From NCBI GenBank assembly GCA_964402325.1, contig CAYOBI010000015.1:1-37219 (forward strand): a stretch of DNA of 37,219 bases, written 5' to 3'. This document shows positions 7,275-15,698 of the stretch, piece by piece. Positions within the stretch are counted from its first letter, which is position 1, and every line of letters begins with the position of its first letter. The notes beneath the pieces were generated by a model. It searched no databases and was not told the origin of the DNA. It saw only the letters and a program-made list of their open reading frames with translations. Source of the DNA: Raineyella sp964402325. Lineage in GTDB: Bacteria > Actinomycetota > Actinomycetes > Propionibacteriales > Propionibacteriaceae. The position numbers were made by a program, and so were the translations under genes.

Positions 7275-8987
7275 ATGACGACTCTCGCGCGCGTCGCCTC
7301 GACGTCTGATACCCGTGAGAAGCCCGCCGTGTCCACCGGGGCACGGATCATGGACTGGCTCACCACGACCGACCACAAGTTGCTCGGTCACATGTACCTG
7401 ATCACGGCGCTGTTCTTCTTCGCCGTCGGCGGTGTCCTGGCCCTCTTCATGCGGGCCGAGCTGGCGAACCCGGGTCTGCAGTACCTCAACTACGAGACCT
7501 ACAACCAGTTCTTCACCATGCACGGCACGATCATGCTGCTGATGTTCGCGACCCCGGCGTTCGCCGGTTACGCGAACGCGCTGGTGCCGCTGCAGATCGG
7601 TGCCCCGGACGTCGCCTTCCCGCGGCTGAACTCGTTCTCCTACTGGCTGTACCTCTTCGGGTCGATCACCGCCTGCCTCGGCTTCTTCACCCCCGAGGGT
7701 GCGGCCAGCTTCGGCTGGTTCGCGTACGCCCCGCTGTCGAACTCGATCAACACCCCGGGCGCCGGCGGTGACCTGTGGACGGCCGGCCTCTACCTGCTGG
7801 GCCTGTCCTCGATCTTGGGTTCGGTCAACTTCATCACCACGATCGTGACCCTGCGGGCGCCGGGCATGACCATGTTCCGGATGTCCATCTTCACCTGGAC
7901 CGTCCTGGTGACCGGCATCCTGGTGCTGGTGACCTTCCCGGTGCTGGCCGCCGGTCTGATGGTCCTCTTCGCGGACCGTACGCTCGGCACCCAGATCCTG
8001 GACGCCGCCAACGGTGGCCCGCTGCTCTGGCAGCACCTGTTCTGGTTCTTCGGCCACCCCGAGGTGTACGTCCTCGCGCTGCCGTTCTTCGGGATCGCGT
8101 CGGAGATCGTGCCGGTCTTCAGCCGCAAGCCGATCTTCGGCTACGTCGGCCTGGTCATCGCCACCATCTCCATCGGTGGCCTGTCCTTCACCGTGTGGGC
8201 GCACCACATGTTCACCACCGGCGCGGTCAGCCTGCCGTTCTTCTCCTTCATGACGTACCTGATCGGTGTGCCGACCGGCGTGAAGTTCTTCAACTGGCTG
8301 GGCACGATGTGGGGCGGTTCGATCTCGCTCGACACCCCGCTGCTGTGGGTGATCGGCTTCATCACCACGTTCCTCTTCGGTGGCCTGACCGGCATCATGC
8401 TGGCTTCCCCGCCGCTGGACTTCCAGATGCAGGACTCCTACTTCGTGGTCGCGCACTTCCACTACACGCTGTTCGGCACGGTCGTCTTCACCTTCTTCGC
8501 CGGCCTCTACTTCTGGTGGCCCAAGTTCTTCGGGCGCATGCTCAACGAGACCTGGGGCAAGATCCACTTCTGGCTGACCTTCATCGGCTTCCACACCACC
8601 TTCCTCGTCCAGCACTGGCTGGGCATCGAGGGCATGCCGCGTCGCTACGCGGACTACCTGGTGACCGACCACTTCACCACGCTGAACCAGATCTCGACCG
8701 TGGGCGCGTTCATCACCGGCGTCTCCCTGCTGGCCTTCCTTTGGAACGTGTGGATCTCCCGCAACAACCCCCGCGTCGAGGTCGACGATCCGTGGGGCTG
8801 GGGCCGGTCGCTGGAGTGGGCCACCTCGTGCCCGCCGCCGCCGTTCAACTTCACCTCGCTGCCGAAGATCCGCTCCGAGGCCCCGGCGTTCGACCTGCAC
8901 TACCCCGAGATCGCTCGGTCGATCCACGGCCACAGCCTGGATGACGAGCCCGCCGTTGCGACCAAGACCAAGGAGGTCACCAAGTGA
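7275..8987 (+). CDS. ctaD: Cytochrome c oxidase subunit I (aa3 type)
   Basis: A 570-residue, 12-helix haem-copper oxidase subunit that reduces O2 and pumps protons. Ligands visible: H83 (haem a), H261 with Y265 in HPEVY (CuB and the His-Tyr crosslink), H310/H311 (CuB), and H394/H396 in VAHFHYTLFG (haem a3 and haem a). The E-containing HPEVY and the YxxG-type segments indicate the A-family oxidase. I chose ATG at 7275 because AAGGAGG lies 10 nt upstream at the end of ctaC, and the N-terminus from there matches actinobacterial CtaD. The frame stays open much further upstream, but that overlaps ctaC and is not coding. ctaF overlaps the stop by 4 bp. Confidence 0.97.
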   Translation: MTTLARVASTSDTREKPAVSTGARIMDWLTTTDHKLLGHMYLITALFFFAVGGVLALFMRAELANPGLQYLNYETYNQFFTMHGTIMLLMFATPAFAGYANALVPLQIGAPDVAFPRLNSFSYWLYLFGSITACLGFFTPEGAASFGWFAYAPLSNSINTPGAGGDLWTAGLYLLGLSSILGSVNFITTIVTLRAPGMTMFRMSIFTWTVLVTGILVLVTFPVLAAGLMVLFADRTLGTQILDAANGGPLLWQHLFWFFGHPEVYVLALPFFGIASEIVPVFSRKPIFGYVGLVIATISIGGLSFTVWAHHMFTTGAVSLPFFSFMTYLIGVPTGVKFFNWLGTMWGGSISLDTPLLWVIGFITTFLFGGLTGIMLASPPLDFQMQDSYFVVAHFHYTLFGTVVFTFFAGLYFWWPKFFGRMLNETWGKIHFWLTFIGFHTTFLVQHWLGIEGMPRRYADYLVTDHFTTLNQISTVGAFITGVSLLAFLWNVWISRNNPRVEVDDPWGWGRSLEWATSCPPPPFNFTSLPKIRSEAPAFDLHYPEIARSIHGHSLDDEPAVATKTKEVTK

Positions 8988-9397
8988 AGGCTGAACAGTG
9001 GCTGTTCTGGGGGCTGGCGATCTACATCGGCGCGATGAGCCCGGTGTACGCCTTCGCCACCTGGAAGACCGAGGGCTACGTCGAGATCATCGGCACCGTC
9101 GTCCTCATCCTGACCTTCCTGTTCCTGGTCATGATCGGTTCCTTCGTGGCCGTCACCGGTCGTCGGATGGACCGTCGTGCTGAGGACCGCCTCGACGCGA
9201 CCGTCGCCGAGGGCGCCGGACCGGTGGGCTTCTTCGCCCCGGCGAGCATCTGGCCCTTCTGGTGCGCGCTGGTCGTGATGTTCATGTTCATCGGCTGGAT
9301 CTTCGGTCCCTGGATCACCATCATCGCCGCCGGTGTCGGCGTGTGGGCAGTGGCCGGCTGGTCGCTGCAGTTCTACCGCGGGGACTACGCGCACTGA
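8984..9397 (+). CDS. ctaF: Cytochrome c oxidase subunit IV (actinobacterial CtaF)
   Basis: A 137-residue membrane protein with four hydrophobic helices (near 5-25, 33-57, 87-105 and 108-128), characteristic of the actinobacterial subunit IV. It begins MKAEQWLFWGLAIYIGAMSPVYAF and ends QFYRGDYAH. The GTG start at 8984-8986 overlaps the ctaD stop (GTGA) and is preceded by AAGGAGG, so expression is coupled to ctaD. The subunit stabilises the aa3 oxidase in the bc1-aa3 supercomplex. A strong hairpin 22 bp after the stop ends the operon. Confidence 0.93.
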   Translation: MKAEQWLFWGLAIYIGAMSPVYAFATWKTEGYVEIIGTVVLILTFLFLVMIGSFVAVTGRRMDRRAEDRLDATVAEGAGPVGFFAPASIWPFWCALVVMFMFIGWIFGPWITIIAAGVGVWAVAGWSLQFYRGDYAH

Positions 9398-9418
9398 CGC
9401 GCAGCTGCCGAGGACACC

Positions 9419-9454
9419 GAAGGGCCCGGACGGTTTCGACCGTCCGGGTCCTTC
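9419..9454. terminator. Bidirectional terminator between ctaF and guaB1
   Basis: A 16-bp stem with one G-T wobble: 9419-9434 pairs with 9439-9454 around the loop TTCG. It sits between the convergent ctaF and guaB1 genes and can serve both strands. Confidence 0.75.
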
Positions 9455-9491
9455 GTCGTCGCGTCCTGTCGTGACGAGCTCGGCGCCGCTC

Positions 9492-10946
9492 TCACCAGCT
9501 CTGCAGCAGCGGGCGGCCCTCCTCGTAACCGGAGGTGGACTGGACGCCGACCACGGCCCGCTCGTGGAACTGGGCCATGTCGCGGGCACCGGCGTACGTG
9601 CAGCTGGAGCGTACGCCGGAGGTGATGAAGTCCAGCAGGTCCTCCACCCCCGGCCGGCGCGGGTCGAGGTACATCCGCGAGCTGGAGATGCCCTCCTCGA
9701 AGAGGCCGGCCCGGGCCCGCTCGAAGGCCCCGGAGCCGTGCGTACGGCTCCGCACGGCGCGTGAGGAGGCCATCCCGAAGCTCTCCTTGTACAGCCGGCC
9801 CTGCGAATCCACCTGCATCTCGCCGGTCGATTCGTGGGTCCCGGCGAACCAGGAGCCGATCATCACCGAGCCGGCGCCGGCAGCGAGGGCGAGGGCGACG
9901 TCGCGGGGGTGGCGTACGCCACCGTCGGCCCAGACGGCCCTGCCCTCGGCACGGGCGGCCTCGGCGCATTCCAGCACTGCGCTGAACTGGGGGCGGCCCA
10001 CGCCGGTCTGCATCCGGGTCGTGCACATCGCGCCCGGCCCGACGCCGACCTTCAGCACGTCTGCCCCGGCGGCGACCAGGTCGAGCACCCCGGAGGTGGT
10101 GACGACGTTGCCGGCGACGATGGGGACGCGGCGGCCCGTACGGTCCGCGACCTCGTCACGGACCGTACGGACCGCCGACAGGGCCTGCAGCATCCGGTCC
10201 TGATGGCCGTGGGCGGTGTCGACGACCAGCACGTCGGCCTCCGAGGCGAGCAGGGCGCGGGTGCGGCTCTCCGCGTCGCCGCTGATCCCCACCGCAGCTC
10301 CGACCATCAGTCGGCCGAGGGCATCCGTCGCGGGCTGGTAGATCGTCGCCCGGACGGCGCTCTTGCGCGTCATGATGCCGAGGACGTGGTCCCCGTCGGC
10401 GATCACCACCACGTCCAGGTGGTTGTCCTCGAGGGTCTCGAAGACCGTCGTCGGGTCGGTGTCGGGCGGCAGGGTGAGGAAGTCGGTCCGCATCACCTCG
10501 TGGGCCTGGGCGAAGCGGTCGACGTCCGAGGCGTTCTGGGGCTCCAGCAGGCCGACCGCCCGCCCGTCGTCGATGACCACGGCGACGCCGTGTGCACGCT
10601 TGTGGATGACCGCCATGGCCTGGCCGACCGTGGTGTCGGGGGTGATGTGGATCGGCGTGTCGAAGACGGTGTGGGCGGACTTCACCCGCTGGATCGAGCG
10701 GTCGATCTGGTCGGTCGGGATGTCCTGGGGCAGGATCGCGATCCCGCCGCGGCGGGCCACCGTCTCGGCCATCCGGCGACCGGCGATGGCCGTCATGTTG
10801 GCCACGACGATCGGCAGGGGAGTGCCGATCCCGTCGGTGCTGGTGAGGTCGACATCGAAGCGCGACGTGACGTTGGACCGGCTCGGCGCCATGAAGACGT
10901 CGTTGTACGTCAGGTCGAAGGTGGGAGGGCTGGTGAGGAATCGCAC
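9492..10946 (-). CDS. guaB1: GuaB1-family IMP dehydrogenase/GMP reductase-like protein (probable GMP reductase)
   Basis: A 484-residue protein matching mycobacterial GuaB1 across its length (start VRFLTSPPTFDLTYNDVF; end SGYEEGRPLLQSW). The TIM barrel holds the catalytic cysteine loop GVGPGAMCTTRMQTGVGRP. Two CBS repeats are inserted at about residues 95-205 (KRAHGVAVV and HLDVVVIADGDHVLG). Although long annotated as IMP dehydrogenase, the actinobacterial GuaB1 subgroup has been characterised as a CBS-regulated GMP reductase, returning GMP to IMP with NADPH. I chose GTG at 10944-10946; no Shine-Dalgarno is present, and GACAAT ends 6 nt upstream, so the mRNA may be leaderless. ATG six codons upstream is the alternative. 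It stands between the two respiratory operons and faces ctaF. Confidence 0.9.
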   Translation of the reverse strand: MRFLTSPPTFDLTYNDVFMAPSRSNVTSRFDVDLTSTDGIGTPLPIVVANMTAIAGRRMAETVARRGGIAILPQDIPTDQIDRSIQRVKSAHTVFDTPIHITPDTTVGQAMAVIHKRAHGVAVVIDDGRAVGLLEPQNASDVDRFAQAHEVMRTDFLTLPPDTDPTTVFETLEDNHLDVVVIADGDHVLGIMTRKSAVRATIYQPATDALGRLMVGAAVGISGDAESRTRALLASEADVLVVDTAHGHQDRMLQALSAVRTVRDEVADRTGRRVPIVAGNVVTTSGVLDLVAAGADVLKVGVGPGAMCTTRMQTGVGRPQFSAVLECAEAARAEGRAVWADGGVRHPRDVALALAAGAGSVMIGSWFAGTHESTGEMQVDSQGRLYKESFGMASSRAVRSRTHGSGAFERARAGLFEEGISSSRMYLDPRRPGVEDLLDFITSGVRSSCTYAGARDMAQFHERAVVGVQSTSGYEEGRPLLQSW

Positions 10947-11004
10947 GGGCCCATTGTCGCCCATCCGGTGCAGGCATGGGCGCTGCGGAGACCGGGACAC
11001 GGAC

Positions 11005-11040
11005 GGAGGGGCCCCCGCCAGACATGGCGGGGGCCCCTCC
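11005..11040 (-). terminator. Terminator of the ctaE-qcrCAB operon
   Basis: A perfect 16-bp stem: 11005-11020 pairs with 11025-11040 around the loop GACA. It lies 21 bp past the qcrB stop on the minus strand. Confidence 0.75.
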
Positions 11041-11061
11041 GGGTGATGCGGTGGAAGCCGA

Positions 11062-12819
11062 TCAGTGCTTCTCGGAGCCCTCCAGCTCACGAGCGGCCTC
11101 GGACTCGACCTCGTCGGTCTCGTGCCCCTCGTCGTGGCCGTGGGCGTGGGCCGCCTCGAGCTCCTCGCGGGTGGGGGTCGGGATGTTACCCTCGGCCCAC
11201 CACCGGGACGCGCGGGCGCGGGCCTTCGAGACGTTCTTGCCGTCCCGCTGGACGCCGCGGGCGTCGGTCTCCGGACCGGACTCCAGTTCCTGCGGGTAGT
11301 CCTCGGAGGTGAGGGTGTACGCCTCGTCCTGGCTGATGGCCACGTGCTCCTCGACGTAGCCGCCCTCGGCGTTGCGGTACATGTCGCCGGACGGCGAGCC
11401 GTGCAGCAGACGCTCGTGGTCGTTCTTCTTCAGGCCGAGGCAGATCCGCTTGGTCACCCAGAAGGCGATCACCGGCACGATGAAGATCGCGAACCGCAGG
11501 AACCAGGAGATCGCGTTCAGCGACAGCTTGAAGTGGGTGGCGATCAGGTCGTTCGCGCCACCGAACTGGAGCAGCAGCATGAAGGTGATGATCGCGACGC
11601 CGAACGCGGTCCGGGTCGGGTTGTCATGCGGGCGCTCGAGCAGGTTGTGCGACCGGGTGTCACCGGTGAACCAGGCCTCGATCCAGGGCCACAGCGCCAT
11701 CACGGTGAAGAAGGCGCCGAGGAGGATCACACCGGGGATGAAGATGTTCCACGACCAAGTGGTGTGGCCCCAGTGGGACTCCCAGCCCGGCATGATGCGG
11801 ACCGCACCCTCGACCCAGCCCATGTACCAGTCCGGCTGGGAACCGGCGGTGACCTGGCCCGGGTTGTACGGGCCGTACGTCCAGACCGGGTTGATGGTGA
11901 CCAGCGCGCCGAACAGCGTGATGACACCGAACACGAGGAAGAACAGGCCACCGGCCTTGGCGGTGTAGACCGGGAAGGCCGGCTCGCCGACGGCGTTGGT
12001 CTCGGTCCGGCCCGGGCCGGGGAACTGGGTGTGCTTGTAGTAGGCCACCAGACCGACGTGAACGGCCAGCAGGGCGAGGATCAGGGCCGGGATCAGCAGG
12101 ATGTGCACCATGTAGAGACGGGACACGATGAGGTCGCCGGGGAACTCGCCGTTGAAGACGAAGAACTCGACCCAGGTGCCGATCAGCGGGATGGAGCGCA
12201 TCAGGCCGTCGGCGAACCGCAGGCCCGTGCCGGACAGCAGGTCGTCGGGCAGCGAGTAGCCGGAGAACCCGGCCATCGTGCCCAGGAACAGCAGGCCGAC
12301 GCCGAGGATCCACTGGATCTCGCGGGGCTTGCGGAAGGCGCCGGTGAAGAACACCCGGGCGGCGTGGGCGAAGGCCGACGCCACGAACAGCAGCGCGGCC
12401 CAGTGGTGCATCTGGCGCAGCAACAGGCCGCCTCGGACGTCCATCGAGATGTGGATGGTCGACTCGAAGGCCTGCGACATCATCAGGCCCTTCATCAGCT
12501 GGTACGAACCGGTGTACTCGACCTCGGCCATCGACGGCTTGAACCAGATGGTGAGGAAGACGCCGGTCAGCAGCAGCACGACGAAGGACCACATCGCGAT
12601 CTCGCCGATCAGGAACGACCAGTGGTTCGGGAAGACGTAGCGCAGACCGAACTTGCCCAGGCCGGCGATCCCCAGCCGGTCGTCCATCCAGCCGGCCAGC
12701 GGGCCGCGCTTGACCATGGCCGGGGGCAGGTCGATGTCCTTCGCGGAGGCGGTGCGCGTCGTGGTGGCGGCACTGCCCGGGTCGCGGGACTCAGAGACGG
12801 AGGTGGGCTTGGCCATCAC
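11062..12819 (-). CDS. qcrB: Cytochrome bc1 complex, cytochrome b subunit
   Basis: A 585-residue cytochrome b carrying haems bL and bH and the quinol-oxidising site of the bc1 complex. The N-terminal helices include RQMHHWAALLFVASAFAHAAR and YMVHILLIPALILALLAVHVG with the haem-ligand histidines. The Qo-site motif is PDWY (GSQPDWYMGW), the actinobacterial variant of PEWY. The C-terminal ~130 residues are a hydrophilic cytoplasmic extension with a His/Glu-rich end (AAHAHGHDEGHETDEVESE), longer than mitochondrial cytochrome b. GTG at 12819 overlaps the qcrA stop by 4 bp (GTGA), with GGAAGG 6 nt upstream; ATG at 12816 is the next codon and also possible. QcrB is the target of the Q203/telacebec class of inhibitors in mycobacteria. 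Confidence 0.97.
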   Translation of the reverse strand: MMAKPTSVSESRDPGSAATTTRTASAKDIDLPPAMVKRGPLAGWMDDRLGIAGLGKFGLRYVFPNHWSFLIGEIAMWSFVVLLLTGVFLTIWFKPSMAEVEYTGSYQLMKGLMMSQAFESTIHISMDVRGGLLLRQMHHWAALLFVASAFAHAARVFFTGAFRKPREIQWILGVGLLFLGTMAGFSGYSLPDDLLSGTGLRFADGLMRSIPLIGTWVEFFVFNGEFPGDLIVSRLYMVHILLIPALILALLAVHVGLVAYYKHTQFPGPGRTETNAVGEPAFPVYTAKAGGLFFLVFGVITLFGALVTINPVWTYGPYNPGQVTAGSQPDWYMGWVEGAVRIMPGWESHWGHTTWSWNIFIPGVILLGAFFTVMALWPWIEAWFTGDTRSHNLLERPHDNPTRTAFGVAIITFMLLLQFGGANDLIATHFKLSLNAISWFLRFAIFIVPVIAFWVTKRICLGLKKNDHERLLHGSPSGDMYRNAEGGYVEEHVAISQDEAYTLTSEDYPQELESGPETDARGVQRDGKNVSKARARASRWWAEGNIPTPTREELEAAHAHGHDEGHETDEVESEAARELEGSEKH

Positions 12820-13880
12820 GCGTCACCTTCCTTGAAGTCGTTGCGGGAGTCGCGCTCGAAGAAGCTCGGGCCCACCGGAACGGTGAAGTCCTGCGTCGCG
12901 ATGAGGTAGCCCTCGGTGTCGACGCCGATCTTGAGCTGGGGCAGCGAGCGGGCCGCGGGGCCGAAGACCACGTGGCCCGAGTTGCCGAGGTCGAAGGTCG
13001 ACTGGTGGCAGGGGCACAGCAGGTGGTGCGTCTGCTGCTCCCACAGGGTGATCGGGCAGCCGACGTGCGTGCAGATCTTCGAGTAGCAGAGGATGCCGGA
13101 CACCTGCCAGTCCTTGCGGGAGGCAGGGATGTTGATCGAGGCCGGATCCATCCGGACGACGATGATCGACGACTTGGCCTTCTCCTGCTGGTACTCGACG
13201 CCGTGGAAGTTCTCGAGGTTCTCCGGCTGGGCGTTGATCAGCTGGCCGATCTCGACATCGGAGGCCTTGATCGGCTTCCAGCTGATGTCGTTCACCAGGC
13301 GGATCGGCTTCTGCGGGGTCGCCTCGGCGAAGATGGTCCGCTCGATGGTCTGGGCCCGCTTGCGGGCCGTGGGCCACGGACCCATGTCGGCGAGGGTGAT
13401 CACCAGCGGCAGGGCGAACAGGCCCAGCGCGCCGCCGAGGCTGCCCATCACGAACTTGCGCCGGGCGATGCCGGAGTCGCGGACGCCCTCGCTCAGCATC
13501 ACCATCGCGTCGGTGCGGGTCTGGTCGTCGGAGTACGGGGCGTGCCGCTCCTGGATCAGCTCCTCGTCGCTCATGATGTTGCGGGCCCAGGTGATCGCAC
13601 CGACACCGATGAGGAAGATCGCCAAGCCCATCGTGGTCCCGAAGACCACGTTGTGCAGCGAGGACTCGAAGGATCCGAACTGGATCTTGATGCCGAGCGG
13701 GATCGCGAAGTACGACACCAGCGAGGCCAGTGCGGCGAGCGCCGAGACGGCGAAGGCCACGACGACACGGCCCTCCGCGTGCTTGTCCGCATGGGGGTTC
13801 GTGGAGACCCAGCTGGGGACGTGTGGCTCGAGGCCCGGATCGTCCACCGGCCGCTGGATCTGGTTGGTGTTGTCGTTCAC
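12816..13880 (-). CDS. qcrA: Cytochrome bc1 complex, Rieske iron-sulfur subunit
   Basis: A 354-residue Rieske protein. Three N-terminal membrane helices (for example VAFAVSALAALASLVSYFA, NVVFGTTMGLAIFLIGVGA and LGGALGLFALPLVITLADMG) are typical of actinobacterial QcrA. The C-terminal domain binds the 2Fe-2S cluster through CTHVGC and CPCHQS, supplying two Cys and two His. It transfers electrons from menaquinol at the Qo site to the dihaem cytochrome QcrC. The chosen GTG at 13878-13880 overlaps the qcrC stop (GTGA) and has AAGGGAG about 10 nt upstream; 25 more codons are open upstream but run into qcrC coding sequence. It is the Fe-S client closest to erpA in the window. Confidence 0.96.
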   Translation of the reverse strand: MNDNTNQIQRPVDDPGLEPHVPSWVSTNPHADKHAEGRVVVAFAVSALAALASLVSYFAIPLGIKIQFGSFESSLHNVVFGTTMGLAIFLIGVGAITWARNIMSDEELIQERHAPYSDDQTRTDAMVMLSEGVRDSGIARRKFVMGSLGGALGLFALPLVITLADMGPWPTARKRAQTIERTIFAEATPQKPIRLVNDISWKPIKASDVEIGQLINAQPENLENFHGVEYQQEKAKSSIIVVRMDPASINIPASRKDWQVSGILCYSKICTHVGCPITLWEQQTHHLLCPCHQSTFDLGNSGHVVFGPAARSLPQLKIGVDTEGYLIATQDFTVPVGPSFFERDSRNDFKEGDA

Positions 13881-14686
13881 TTGGAACGTGCTCCCTTCGA
13901 GGTGATCCAGGCGGCGAGCACGATCAGACCGCCGACGCCGATGACCCAGGCCCACAGGCCCTCGGTCACGGGGCCCATGCTGCCGAGGGACAGACCGCCC
14001 CCGCTGCTGGCCTCGCCACCGTTGACGCTCTTCAGGTAACCGATGATCTCCGCGGCGTCCTGGTCGGTGATGACGCTCTTCGAGAAGACCGGCATCTGCT
14101 GAGGACCGATGCGCATGGCTTCATAGATGTGCACCGCGTCCACGTTGGCGAGCGAGGGGGCGAACTTGCCGTTCGGCAGCGCGCCACCCTTGCCGGAGAT
14201 GTTGTGGCAGGCCGAGCAGTTCGTCCGGAACAGCTCGCCACCACGGGCGATCTCCTCGTCGGTCAGCTTCGTCGGGTCGACGACCGTGGCGTCCGGGATC
14301 GCCGGGCCGGGGCCCAGGGTGGCGACGTACGCCGAGATCGCGGCGATCTCGTCCTGGGAGAACTCCGTCTTCTTCTTCGGGGCCTGCTGGCCCGGGCGGG
14401 CCATCGGCATCCGGCCGGTGCCCATCTGGAAGTCGACGGACGCGGCGCCGACACCGACCAGGGACGGGCCCTGGGTCGTGCCCTCACCGTTCAGGCCGTG
14501 GCAGGAGGAGCAGGACACCTGGAACAGCGCCTTGCCCTGCTCGACCTGCTGCGACAGGCCGGGGGCGGCGGAAACCCGGGTGCCCGGCATGACGAGCGCG
14601 TACACGGCTCCGACCAGGAACAGGGCGAGCACCAGGATGAGTGGCTTGGCAGCCGGGTGTCGCCTCCGCGTGGACAGATACTTCAC
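13877..14686 (-). CDS. qcrC: Cytochrome bc1 complex, dihaem cytochrome c subunit
   Basis: A 269-residue membrane-anchored cytochrome cc. There are two class I haem c sites: C59-S-S-C62-H63 and C157-S-A-C160-H161. An N-terminal signal-anchor helix (about 15-33) and a C-terminal helix (about 246-264) hold it in the membrane. In actinobacteria this dihaem subunit replaces a soluble cytochrome c and passes electrons straight to the CuA site of CtaC. The GTG start at 14684-14686 has GAGAGG 10 nt upstream. The start of ctaE's stop-to-qcrC gap is only 40 bp, so the operon is ctaE-qcrC-qcrA-qcrB. Confidence 0.96.
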   Translation of the reverse strand: MKYLSTRRRHPAAKPLILVLALFLVGAVYALVMPGTRVSAAPGLSQQVEQGKALFQVSCSSCHGLNGEGTTQGPSLVGVGAASVDFQMGTGRMPMARPGQQAPKKKTEFSQDEIAAISAYVATLGPGPAIPDATVVDPTKLTDEEIARGGELFRTNCSACHNISGKGGALPNGKFAPSLANVDAVHIYEAMRIGPQQMPVFSKSVITDQDAAEIIGYLKSVNGGEASSGGGLSLGSMGPVTEGLWAWVIGVGGLIVLAAWITSKGARSK

Positions 14687-14726
14687 AGCAATGTGCCTCT
14701 CTGTGGTTGGGGGTCCGTGACGCTCG

Positions 14727-15419
14727 TCAGTGCAGGAAGTAGATCACCGAGAACAGGATGATCCACACCACGTCGACGAAGTGCCAGTAGTACGACATGG
14801 CGATCGCGCTGACCGCCTGCTCGTGCGTGAAGGTCCGCGCCAGGTAGGTGCGGGCCGTGATGAAGAGGAAGCCGACGAGGCCGCCGAGCACGTGCAGACC
14901 GTGGAAGCCCGTGCCGAAGAAGAAGACCGAGCCGTACGCGAACGACTGCGGGGTGAGGCCCTCGGAGGCGAGGGTCGCGTACTCCATGATCTGGCCGGAG
15001 ATGAAGAAGGCGCCCATCATGAAGGTGAGCGTGTACCACTCGCGCATGCCCCAGCCTCCGACGTTCAGGAGGGACCCGGTCCGCTTCACGCGTCCGTGCT
15101 CTGCGGCGTGCACGCCCAGCTGGCAGGTGACCGACGACAGCACCAGGACGACGGTCACGGCGACCGCCTTGGGCACGTCGAGCCACTCGGCCGGGGTCCA
15201 GCCGCCGGTGCCGGCGGCTGCGTGGATGTTCCGCATGTTGAAGTACGCCGCGAAGATCGCAGCGAAGAACATGAGCTCGGACGCCAGCCAGATCCACATG
15301 CCCACGGCGAGCGGATCTGGGCGGCCCGGAATGCCGCGGAGTCGGGTGTTGGGGACGGAATGGAGGGCTCCGGTGGGAATGGCCCGCCCAGCGCCCATCA
15401 AGTCAGATGAAGAAGCCAC
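14727..15419 (-). CDS. ctaE: Cytochrome c oxidase subunit III
   Basis: A 230-residue membrane protein with five helices, of the actinobacterial subunit III type (MWIWLASELMFFAAIFAAYF near the start; SYYWHFVDVVWIILFSVIYFLH at the end). The HFVDVVW motif and the Glu/His-containing helices are conserved in subunit III. It binds subunit I and supports proton uptake and stability of the aa3 oxidase. I chose GTG at 15417-15419; the frame is open for 38 further codons but those do not resemble the family. There is no Shine-Dalgarno, and AATAAT ends 6 nt upstream of the GTG, so the operon mRNA may be leaderless. It leads the operon with qcrC, qcrA and qcrB. Confidence 0.95.
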   Translation of the reverse strand: MASSSDLMGAGRAIPTGALHSVPNTRLRGIPGRPDPLAVGMWIWLASELMFFAAIFAAYFNMRNIHAAAGTGGWTPAEWLDVPKAVAVTVVLVLSSVTCQLGVHAAEHGRVKRTGSLLNVGGWGMREWYTLTFMMGAFFISGQIMEYATLASEGLTPQSFAYGSVFFFGTGFHGLHVLGGLVGFLFITARTYLARTFTHEQAVSAIAMSYYWHFVDVVWIILFSVIYFLH

Positions 15420-15425
15420 GTGTGC

Positions 15426-15431
15426 ATTATT
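15426..15431 (-). promoter_or_regulatory. -10 box of the ctaE-qcrCAB operon, leaderless arrangement
   Basis: AATAAT on the minus strand matches TATAAT at five of six positions and ends 6 nt before the ctaE GTG. No -35 is evident. Confidence 0.5.
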
Positions 15432-15544
15432 GCCGTAATCAGTGCCCTGCGCTCCCCGTCGCGGCCTCGGAACGGGTTTGGTTGGGTGATCGTTACGTGG
15501 ACCCCATGGAAGAGGGTGGATCCCGGTGGGCACGAGGATTTGGG

Positions 15545-15560
15545 TGTGTCGGCCGTCACT
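15545..15560. promoter_or_regulatory. Imperfect CRP/GlxR-type site upstream of ctaE
   Basis: TGTGTCGGCCGTCACT matches TGTGA-N6-TCACA at 8 of 10 defined positions. It lies 126 bp before the ctaE start and 139 bp before the divergent receiver gene. It is weaker than the ctaC site and overlaps the CCGTCA repeat at 15553. Confidence 0.35.
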
Positions 15561-15587
15561 TTTGACGGTGCCTGATCTTTGCCGTCA
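15553..15587. repeat. Alternating inverted repeats CCGTCA/TGACGG between ctaE and the receiver gene
   Basis: CCGTCA (15553-15558), TGACGG (15563-15568) and CCGTCA (15582-15587) alternate in orientation with spacers of 4 and 13 nt. They lie in the 279-bp divergent control region and could be a multi-site operator or alternative hairpins. Confidence 0.45.
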
Positions 15588-15654
15588 GGCGGCACGAGGA
15601 GTCGGGCGGGGTGGTATGCGACCGGGCGCCGCCGGACCCTCGGTGTGCTGACGC

Positions 15655-15660
15655 TACGAT
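15655..15660 (+). promoter_or_regulatory. Candidate -10 box for the receiver-like gene
   Basis: TACGAT fits TANNNT and would give a leader of about 32 nt before the ATG at 15699, with GAGGAGGG in that leader. Confidence 0.4.
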
Positions 15661-15698
15661 GCACGTGTTCGCTGGAACCCGAGTCCCGAGGAGGGCAG

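Noticed and set aside
9834..11312. A 492-codon plus-strand frame
   Set aside because: Antisense to guaB1 and the end of qcrB; no recognisable domain.
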